Assembly: GCA_963763085.1 (NCBI GenBank)
Contig: CAVXNB010000004.1
Location: 496,001-560,000, forward strand
DNA from: CAVXNB01 sp963763085
GTDB taxonomy: Bacteria > Actinomycetota > Acidimicrobiia > Acidimicrobiales > Bog-793
Direction of reading: 5' to 3'
DNA length: 64,000 nt
The position numbers and the translations under genes are program-made. The notes under the pieces are model-generated. The model was not told the origin of the DNA. It worked only from the letters and a program-made list of their open reading frames with translations, and ran no database searches. The first letter of the stretch is position 1; the number at the start of each line of letters is the position of its first letter. Of this stretch, positions 1 to 7,813 are shown piece by piece.

Positions 1-603
1 CGGCGCCGGAAGGTCGAGAAAAAGCCCGAGATCCTCAACCGAGACGAACGACCCGCCCTCCCGGCAGAAATCGGCGACCTGCCGCGCGAGGTCGTCGGTC
101 ATGCCCGGGAGCGTCGCCAGCGACGCAGCATCGGCGTGATTGACGTCGATCAGCCCATAGCTGTCCGAGTTCGGAAGGTCCGGACGCCCGACGCCGAGCT
201 GCTTCGCCAGCGCCGGCTGGGTCCGGACCAGCTCCCTCCCGTACTGGCGTCGCGCGAGCGCTCGAGACGCGGCCTCCACAGCCGTGCTGTCGACGAGGTC
301 GAGCTGCTCCTCCACTGAACGGCGGATGGCAAGCGCGTGAACGAAACCACCGATCCACGCACCAAGGGCGAGGATCGTGCCCACCGCCAAGTCGGCGCCG
401 CGGGAATGACCGGCCGTGTCGAGCACCACGTAACCGATCAGCATCGCCCCGTAGACACCGGAGGCGACGAGCAAGCTCCGCCGCTTGGTCCGCAGCCCGG
501 CATAGAGAAACGCCGCCCAGGTTGTGAACCCGAACGGGACGGCGGCGAGCGCGACCCACCAGGACCGCATCCGGCGGTTCTTCCGGGGCTCGGGCAAAGT
601 CAC
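1..603 (-). CDS. Membrane protein with C-terminal helix-hairpin-helix domain (partial, runs off window edge)
   Basis: The reverse strand is open from a GTG at 603 to the window edge (201 codons seen, C-terminus missing). The N-terminus is basic (TLPEPRKNRRMRS), followed by about three hydrophobic segments within residues 15-95 (near WWVALAAVPF, LLVASGVYGAMLIGYVV and GTILALGAWIGGFVHAL). A charged helical stretch follows. The visible end resembles a ComEA/HhH fold: IDVNHADAASLATLPGMTDDLARQV, with the INxA..L..LPG pattern. In this fold class the HhH module binds DNA or acts as a protein-interaction module, so a membrane-anchored HhH protein is inferred. No specific function is assigned. An internal ATG (codon 13) is an alternative start. 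It is transcribed divergently from the repeat protein beginning at 775. Confidence 0.7.
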   Translation of the reverse strand, partial: MTLPEPRKNRRMRSWWVALAAVPFGFTTWAAFLYAGLRTKRRSLLVASGVYGAMLIGYVVLDTAGHSRGADLAVGTILALGAWIGGFVHALAIRRSVEEQLDLVDSTAVEAASRALARRQYGRELVRTQPALAKQLGVGRPDLPNSDSYGLIDVNHADAASLATLPGMTDDLARQVADFCREGGSFVSVEDLGLFLDLPAP

Positions 604-774
604 CCTTGAATGATACGAAGGCTACGAGCCGGCCGCGACGACAACACTTGGCGTGCGCCTCGGGTCGGCGGGGCTTGACGGTGTCGTGAGGCATCCCTAC
701 CATCCGCACGGGAGTGCCGGGTCTGGCCCACTCGCCGGTGAGGTCAGCTGGGCGATGCCCGAGGGGGGCGACGG

Positions 775-3700
775 ATGAGGGACTGGCCGGCCGGGCGCGG
801 ACGGAGCGTTCTGAGCCTCGCGCCGCGTATCTGTGTCCTGACAGCCGTGCTGTGCGCGTTCTCCCTCGCATTGGGCGCACGCGCCGACGGGCGGAGGCTG
901 ACGTCATCGCTCTACGGCAGCGTCACGGGCGCGACCGCCCAGCTCTCCTCCCTCGCCTCCGGCGCGACCGGAGTCACGTGGGTCGTGCGCTTCGTACCTC
1001 GGGTGCCGGCGCCTGGTGGCCGGCTACGGCACCGTGACGCTGATTGCGCCGCCGGGCACGGTCTTGCCTACCGGCGGCAACTTTTCGGAGCCGGGTTCGT
1101 CCGCTGCGCCGGCGCTGGCGCGCGAGGCCGTCGTCACAGCCGGCGGGGCCATCGCAAACTTCACCGAACCGTCGAAGGTGAGCAGCGACACCGAAGTCGA
1201 GCTCAGCTTGAGGGCGTCACGAACCCGCCCGCGTCCGGGCCGCAGAGCCTCGCAGTCGCGACGTCGTCCGACATCGACCCGGCGACGGTCACCTTCGCGT
1301 TGAAGGGCTCAGGCCGCAACCTCGGAAGGGTGATCAGCCCGACGGTGCAGCTGTCGTCTGCGGCGGCGGGCGCGAGCCAGCTCAACCTGGAGGTCACGTT
1401 CACACTGCCTGCAGGCGGCTCGCTCGCAGCGAGCACCGGCGAGATCTTCCTCGTCGGGCCTCCCGGGGAAACCTTCGGCGACGGAGGAACGATCAAGGAC
1501 CTCACGACGGGCAAGAGCGGAGGCTTCAACGGGGTGTTCGGCGGCGTGACCGTCATGGGCGACGGAGCGGTGCTCGCCGTGTCAACGAGCCATTCAGCTC
1601 AACGCCGGCGATCGCGTCCTCCTCACGAATTCCGGGGCCGCCAACCCGGGCGACCCCGGATCGAAGACGCTCGAGATCGCGACATCGGCGGATCTCGACT
1701 GGGCGGTAACCGGCTTCACGATCGTGCCGGCTTCCAGCGTCACAAATGTCGTCGTCACGTCGTCGTCGTTGTCCGCCGGGGCGGTGGAGAACGACACTCA
1801 GCGTCGGCTTTCGAGGCCTCGGCGACCGGAGGCGTCGTGGGCGGTCAGGGTGAGATCACGATTCTGGCGCCGCCCGGTGAAGAACTTCGTGGGTTCAGGC
1901 ACCGTCAAGGACCTCACGACCGGAAAGTCTGGCGGATATTTCGCCCCTATCGGGGGAGTCATGGTGGACGGCGGAGGAACGGTGCTCACGCATCGTGTCG
2001 CGGATCTCATTCGGGCCGCACGACCGGATGGAGATCAGCAACGTGGGAACGACGAATCCGGGAACCGCTGGACATGAGGTGTTCCGGGTGGACACGAGCT
2101 CGGATCCGCTGCGAGGCGCAGGCTCCCTCGACCTCTCGCCCAGACTGCAGTCGGATCCCCTACTTTGAAGGTGTCGGCCACGCCGGCCTCGCAGGGCGGA
2201 GGCACGACTTACACGGTCTCGTTCCGCATCTCGCCTACCGGGGGCCTCGTCGCGGGCCAGGGACAGATCGAGTTGATCGGGCCGCCCGGGCACGGTGTTC
2301 GGCCAGCAACTTGACGGTCACCGACGTGACGACGGGCAGCTCCCACGGGAGCGAGCGGGTTCAGCGGTCCCTCGCTCGGACCCGACGGGCGCTGGCTGAC
2401 GCTGACGGCTCCGAGGAACATCGCAGCAGGCAACCAAATCACGCTCACGATCCCGTCCTCCACGGCGACCAAGGTCGCCTGGACCGGTGGCATGACCGTC
2501 GTGACCACTTCGGACACGCGACCGGCCGTGGCGGCGTTCCGGACGAGCGGAAGTGCGTCCGCCACGGCGGTCACCGGGGCCGGGCGTCGTGCTCGACGAG
2601 TGCGGGCGGTGCATCGGGCGCGACGTGCCTGTTGCGTTTCGTGGTATCAGCTTCCGGGGCGATGCGGCGCCCGGACCGGGAGCGTCACGATCATCACACC
2701 GGTGGGCATGAACCTGTCGAATTCCGCCACGATCACCGACCTGAGGACCAACGCGAAGAGTGCCGTCACTTCGGTGGTCTATCGAGGAATCGGCCAAGGA
2801 GACGAGAGCGTCGCCACGTTCGCGTTTCCGAGCCGCGATCAGCGCCGGCGACGCCGTGACGCTATCGGTCGAGAATGTCACGATGCCGCCGGTTCCAGGT
2901 CGTCAGGTGATGTCGATCGACACCACCGCCGACATCGCCCCGGTGAGCGTCGCGGTGCTGACGCGGTCTCCCGCCGCGGTGACTCTCGGCTCGAGCTCCG
3001 AGTCGAGCGATGCGCCCGGCGCAACGGGCGTGACCTACACGGCGACGTTCGTTGCCTCCGCGAACGGCGCGCTCGCGGCCGGCAACGGATCCGTCACTTT
3101 GCTCGCTCCACCGGGCACGAGGTTCTCTGCCAACGGCACCATCACCGATCTGACCACGCACGCTTCGGCGCCGGGCGGCGTCGGGTCTGCCAACGACAAC
3201 GGCGCCGTCATCAGCCTAGTGACGCGGATCCCAATTCGACCCGGCGACCGTGTCGAGCTCGTGATGGTGCAGGTCACGAATCCGAGCGCCCAGGTCGGCC
3301 AGTTCGCCGTCTCCACCTCGTCCGACGAGGCCTTCGGGTCCCCGCCGGCACCGGCAGCGCACACGAACCGGTGGGTCTCGACGATCGCGTCGTCGCTCCG
3401 CACGCCGAGGGAGTCGCTGACGCCCTTGAAGTCCGTGCCGGCGAACGTCGGCCTGGCGGCGCTGCTCGTGCTGTTCCTGTCGTTCCCGTCGACACTCTTC
3501 AATCAGACCTTCTCGGACAACTACGCCGAAATCGTCGCGTGGTGGGATCGTCGCACCCGCCGCCTCCGGCGGTCCCGGTTGGTGCGATCTACGAAGGAGC
3601 GCCTCGTCCGACGCGACCGCGGCGCCGAGGCGAAGCCCCGACGTGCGGCCGAAAAGCGGGACTTCGTCGTCGTGTTCGTCGCAGGGGCATTGTTGGCCGG

Positions 3701-4593
3701 CTTGAACGATCCGACGTTCCTGCACGGCCTGGCTTCGCTCGTGACGCTGCCTGCGGTCGCGCTCTCGATGGTCGTCTTCCTTGTCGTGCCGGCCCTGAGC
3801 GCCCCCGCGTACCACGTTCGCCGCTACCACAACACGGCGTGGAGACTGCGCGCTCTGCCCGCTGGCCTCGCCATCGCGGCGGGCTGCGTCGTGTTCAGCC
3901 GGCTGACCAGCTTCGAGCCGGGATACCTGTACGGGATCGTGTGCGGGGTCTTGTTCACCCGCAAGCTGGGAAAGCGCGCGCAGGGCCACGTGTCCTTCCT
4001 CGGCCTCTGCGCCGTGCTGGTGGTGGGCGTGGGCCGCGTGGTTCGCGTGGGTGCCCGTGAGGTCCGAGGCGATGACCAACCCCGGGTCGATCTGGCTCGG
4101 GTTCGCGGAGGACGTCCTCGCCATGGTCTTTGTCGGCGGTCTCGTGGGCGCCTTCTTCGCGCTCCTCCCGCTCCGGGGTCTTGCCGGGTTCAACATTCGT
4201 CGATGGAACCGGCGCGCCTGGATGGCTTTGTACTTCGTGGTGTTTGCTGTTCTGGTTCAGGTGCTGCTCCGACCGTCGACCCGCGCCGAGGCCCCGGTGA
4301 GCCACGCCCCCCTGATCGGCACCGTGGTGGCATTCTTCGCGGCGGCTGCGCTTTCCGTCGCCTTTTTCGAGCACTTCGAGCGCAAGCATCGGACGCCGGC
4401 GTCGGAACGACAGTCGCTGGCCGATGAAGGTTCGCGCCGTGGTCGAAGCGTCCCGGGCCCGGAAGGACGAGACGCCCGGCGACGAGACCGAGGAGGGCGC
4501 GAGCGACAAGGCCGACGGGGCACGAGCGCGACTCCCGATCCCGCTCCCCACCCGGCGGAAGTCGGCATCTCGGCGGCGTCACCGTCGGAGTGA
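775..4593 (+). pseudogene. Surface-type repeat protein with C-terminal membrane domain, broken by many frame changes
   Basis: The start at 775 gives a signal peptide (LTAVLCAFSLALGARA). About six repeats of roughly 110-120 residues follow, each with the same order: SGATGVTxxVxF, then GxGTVTLxAPPGT, then GTITDLTTGKSGG, then an AGDxVxLTxxxVTNP-like strand, then LxVSTSSD. The repeats can only be read by switching frame at least ten times (near 1010, 1205, 1590, 1797, 1880, 2025, 2165, 2288, 2300 and around 2640-2830). From about 2890 to 4020 one frame is open: the last repeat plus a membrane module with several hydrophobic helices and an FEPGYLYG motif. One more shift near 4025 leads to further helices (AWAAWFAWVPV, LVGAFFALLPL) and a charged tail ending at 4593. 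The likely original product was an exported, membrane-anchored repeat protein. It may be a true pseudogene or an error-rich assembly stretch. The family is not recognised. Confidence 0.6.
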
Positions 4594-4609
4594 GCCCGAC
4601 AGCGCCTCG

Positions 4610-5170
4610 CTATGCGGGCGGCGCCGGTCCTCGCCGAGACGGGTCGGTCTTCCGCCGTTCGTAGGCTTCGACGCGCTCGAGTGCCTCCTCGGCGCGCCGG
4701 TGGGCCTCCTCCGCGCGGCGGCGCGACTGCTCGGCCCGTGCGACCGCCGTCTCCGCCCGGATGCGGACGGCACGATCGCGGACTTCCGCTTCCCCGGCGG
4801 TGAGCGGGCCGGCGCCATTCGTGTCCGTGGCCGGCGGGAGGTCGAGCGGGGCCTGCTGCTCGTCGAGGACGTTTCGAAACACGTCCTGGGCTCGTTGGCT
4901 GTCGTCGAGCTGGATCTGATGGGCGTCGTTCCGGTCCTGCGCGCGGCCCAGCTCGACTTGACGCTGGACGAGGGAGACCTCCCCGGCCGGATCACCTTCG
5001 GCGGCCGCCGGGACATCGCGGTCGAGCGCCTTCTGGGCTGCGTCGAGCCGCGCCTGATCCAGGTCGGCCCGGGCCTGTTCGCGCTCCGCGATGCTCTGCT
5101 CCAGATCAGCCATCGCCTGCTCCTGGTCGAGCTCGTCCTGCTGTCGGGCACGCGAGGTTCGGTTGCTCAT
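4610..5170 (-). CDS. Small charged coiled-coil protein
   Basis: The product has 186 residues, almost entirely charged and helix-forming. It is rich in Glu, Ala, Arg, Gln and Asp with heptad-like spacing. Two coiled-coil arms (roughly residues 8-85 and 115-170) are joined by a Pro/Thr-rich linker (LDLPPATDTNGAG). No signal peptide, membrane segment or catalytic motif is visible. Its ATG at 5170 overlaps the stop of the upstream PAS/EAL gene (ATGA), so the two are probably translationally coupled, and a structural or adaptor role in the same signalling pathway is plausible. The 3' end faces the 3' end of the broken repeat protein with only 16 bases between them. Function unknown. Confidence 0.65.
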   Translation of the reverse strand: MSNRTSRARQQDELDQEQAMADLEQSIAEREQARADLDQARLDAAQKALDRDVPAAAEGDPAGEVSLVQRQVELGRAQDRNDAHQIQLDDSQRAQDVFRNVLDEQQAPLDLPPATDTNGAGPLTAGEAEVRDRAVRIRAETAVARAEQSRRRAEEAHRRAEEALERVEAYERRKTDPSRRGPAPPA

Positions 5171-7170
5171 CGTTCATCTTCTCCTGAGTTGTGGTTCGGT
5201 CCCCCGGTCTCGAGCGGAGCCGGCCGGCCGATGTGGAACCCTTGGGCGTAGTCGACCCCGAGCTCCCGCAGCAGGTCGAGCGTCTCCTGGTCCTCGACGC
5301 CCTCGCCGACCGTCTTGAGGGCGAACCCCCCGGCGAGGTTGACGATCGCCTCGACGACGTGCCGGCTGGCCGAGCTGCTCCGCAGATCGCGGACGAACTC
5401 GATGTCGATCTTGAGGAAGTCGATCGGGAGCTGCTTGAGATAGGTGAACCCGCCGTAACCCGTGCCGAAGTCGTCGAGCGCGACCTTGCAACCGAGGCTG
5501 TGCAGGCCCTCGACGAACGCCCGGGCAGCCACCTCATCGCTCGCCAGGGTTGTCTCCGTGATCTCGAAGACGATCGTCGTCGGGTCGGCTCCGGCGCGTT
5601 CGATGGCGTGGTTGATGTAGCCGACGAGATTCGGGTCGCTCACCGAGCGGCCCGAGACGTTGATCTCGACTGCCTGGCCGGTGGCGGCAATCTCGGTGGA
5701 GCGGTCGATCACCCAGTGATCGATCTGGGTGATCAACCCGAACTCCTCCGCCACGGGCAGGAAGGCGCCGGGCAGGACCACCGACGGGGTGGCGTCCGAG
5801 TGGTGCGCGTCGCGCATCCGCAGCAGCATCTCCCGCTGCACGACCTCGCCCGTCTTCAGGTCGATGATCGGCTGCGCGTACAACACGAAACGCTTCTCCG
5901 TCAGGGCCTCCTGGACACGCTCCAGCCACGTCAGCTTCTCCAGATCCCGCCCGACGCGAACCGCTTCGGCCTTGCGTTTGGTGATGTCCTCGAACAGGAC
6001 GACGCAGCCCTCGATGCCGACGCCGGCCGAGAACGGCGCCGCTGTGTAGGCGACCGGCAGCTCGCGGCCGTCCTTGCGCAAGAAGACGTCGTCCTCGACG
6101 CGCACCAGTTCGCCGTCCTGGCGCGCTCGTCGGATCGGGCACTCCTCGACCGGCAGGGCCGTTCCGTCCAGCCTCGAGCCGTGCAGGATGGCGTGAACGC
6201 TCCGTCCCCGGAGCTCCCCGATCGTCCAGCCGAGCTGATCCTGAGCGACCTGGTTCATGTACACGGCGCGACCTTCGGCGTCGACGGTGAAGATCCCTTC
6301 GCCCATGCTGTCGGTCACGGCGCGCAGGTAGTCGCGGGCCTTTGCAAGCGCCCGCTCGGACTCCTTGAGCTCCGTCACGTCGATCGCGACGTTGACAACG
6401 GCGGTCTCGATCCCGCCCTGGTTCTTCATCAAGCGGCTCCGAACGTGGGCGAGGAACGTCGAGCCGTCTTTGCGATGCACGACGTACTCGCTGTCGGATC
6501 GGCCGTCGCGGTAGAGCAAGGCCCCTGCCCCCTCGAAGGCTTCCGGGTCCGCTGCCGCCGGCCAGACCGTCTCGCTGACGGGCCGGCCGATCGCCTCCTC
6601 CGCCGTCCAGCCGTAGAGGCGCTCGGCGCCGGCGTTCCAGGTGCGAACGATCATGTCCAAGTCGGTGACGATCACCGAGACGTCGACCTCGTCGAGCAGC
6701 GCCGCCTGCATGAAGAGCTGCTCCTGCGCCTCGCGGCGGGCCGTGATGTTCTCGTGCGCCACGACCACGCGCAGGGCTCCGCGTCCGGCGTAGCGGGTGG
6801 CGCGCATCAGGTACCAGCGCTGAACCGACGGGCTGTGGCAGGGGTATTCGAGCTCCAGGACGGCTCGCTTCCCGCTGAGGATGTCCCCGAGCCCTCGGGC
6901 GACCCGTGCGGCGATGGGATCTGCCTCCGCCGCCTCGCACACCGAAACGTAATTGCTTCCGACGTAGTCAGAGCTCCCACCCTCGTTCGCGGCGAAGCGG
7001 CGCCAGGCCGCATTGACGGCGATGACGAACCCCTCCTCGTCGAGAACGGCGATGTGGGTCGACAGCGAGTCCATGGTCCCTTGCCAGAGCTCGCCTGCTG
7101 GCGCAAGGACCTTTTCCATCACAACGTTTGTCGACACGGGCGGGCTCACCCTTGAGCGCACGGGCTGCAC
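5167..7170 (-). CDS. PAS-PAS-PAS-EAL cyclic-di-GMP phosphodiesterase (sensor)
   Basis: The 667-residue cytosolic sensor has three PAS domains (about 33-140, 150-270, 282-400) followed by an EAL domain (about 415-655), with no GGDEF domain. EAL domains hydrolyse cyclic di-GMP to pGpG. The signature reads EML instead of EAL, but the metal and catalytic positions are kept: Glu447 (REMLLR), Asn504 (EINVSG), Glu536 (FEITET), Asp566-Asp567 (LDDFGTGY), Lys587 (FLKID), Glu623 (GEGVE) and Gln643 (AQGF). Activity is therefore plausible. PAS inputs suggest redox, light or ligand control, but no cofactor residue is diagnostic. GTG 7170 is the most upstream start. No good ribosome site is seen, and ATG 7119 is an alternative. 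It is coupled to the downstream coiled-coil gene and divergent from the CHAT operon. Confidence 0.88.
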   Translation of the reverse strand: MQPVRSRVSPPVSTNVVMEKVLAPAGELWQGTMDSLSTHIAVLDEEGFVIAVNAAWRRFAANEGGSSDYVGSNYVSVCEAAEADPIAARVARGLGDILSGKRAVLELEYPCHSPSVQRWYLMRATRYAGRGALRVVVAHENITARREAQEQLFMQAALLDEVDVSVIVTDLDMIVRTWNAGAERLYGWTAEEAIGRPVSETVWPAAADPEAFEGAGALLYRDGRSDSEYVVHRKDGSTFLAHVRSRLMKNQGGIETAVVNVAIDVTELKESERALAKARDYLRAVTDSMGEGIFTVDAEGRAVYMNQVAQDQLGWTIGELRGRSVHAILHGSRLDGTALPVEECPIRRARQDGELVRVEDDVFLRKDGRELPVAYTAAPFSAGVGIEGCVVLFEDITKRKAEAVRVGRDLEKLTWLERVQEALTEKRFVLYAQPIIDLKTGEVVQREMLLRMRDAHHSDATPSVVLPGAFLPVAEEFGLITQIDHWVIDRSTEIAATGQAVEINVSGRSVSDPNLVGYINHAIERAGADPTTIVFEITETTLASDEVAARAFVEGLHSLGCKVALDDFGTGYGGFTYLKQLPIDFLKIDIEFVRDLRSSSASRHVVEAIVNLAGGFALKTVGEGVEDQETLDLLRELGVDYAQGFHIGRPAPLETGGPNHNSGEDER

Positions 7171-7270
7171 GGGCGAGAATTCGACCTGCCGGCGACGACC
7201 GGCGTTTCGTGAATCCTCCCCATGTCATTTCGGGGTACCACGCTACGATCGGAGCGTGAGGGAGGTGGAC

Positions 7271-7813
7271 ATGGCAACCGGGTCCTCCGCCCGGAACCGG
7301 GTTGTGGTGCACACCGGCTGGCCGCACAGAGCGGACGCTGCGGAGGCGGCCCGCGAAGCCGCGTTTCGCCGGCTCAACGCTCTGATCGTCGACAGCGGGC
7401 CGGATGTGGGCGATGGGCTTGCGGGCGATCGGCTCGACAAGGCGAGATCGAGCTTCGAGTTGCGTTCCGTCGACGACGAGCAGGCCACGCTCGTCTACGA
7501 CTCGACGATCGACGATCGCCTTCTAGAGGGCGTCCGATCGAGCGGCCGCTCCGTCCGGCAGCTGAGCTTTGCGGCCCGCGACGTGGTGCTCGAAATCGAG
7601 GTGTCCGAGGGGGCCAGCCACCTCGTCGGACAGGTCGTGCCACCCCAGCCCGCCATCCTGGAGATCCGCCACCGGCTCGGCTGCACGCACGTCGCAACGG
7701 ACGAGTTGGGATGCTTCCACCTTCCAGCCTTGCCGGAGGGTCCGGTGAGCTTGCGTTGCAGCCCCGGCCGGCCGGGCGCAAACTCCATCGCTACGAGCTG
7801 GATCGCACTCTGA
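7271..7813 (+). CDS. Small companion protein of the CHAT protease
   Basis: The product has 180 residues. The start at ATG 7271 is supported by GGAGG at 7261-7265. The N-terminal half is helical (HRADAAEAAREAAF). The C-terminal half reads like a short beta-sandwich of the carboxypeptidase-regulatory or transthyretin kind (LVGQVVPPQPAILEIRH, then TDELGCFHLPALPEGPVSLRC). It ends in SIATSWIAL. No signal peptide or catalytic site is seen. It directly precedes the CHAT/TPR gene, whose only credible start lies inside its 3' end, so the two are likely co-expressed. From context it may be a substrate, inhibitor or scaffold of the CHAT protease. I do not recognise a named family with certainty. Confidence 0.7.
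   Translation: MATGSSARNRVVVHTGWPHRADAAEAAREAAFRRLNALIVDSGPDVGDGLAGDRLDKARSSFELRSVDDEQATLVYDSTIDDRLLEGVRSSGRSVRQLSFAARDVVLEIEVSEGASHLVGQVVPPQPAILEIRHRLGCTHVATDELGCFHLPALPEGPVSLRCSPGRPGANSIATSWIAL

Noticed and set aside
5191..7155. 654-residue open frame on the plus strand opposite the PAS/EAL gene
   Set aside because: Antisense shadow; the minus-strand protein has three PAS domains and a complete EAL domain.
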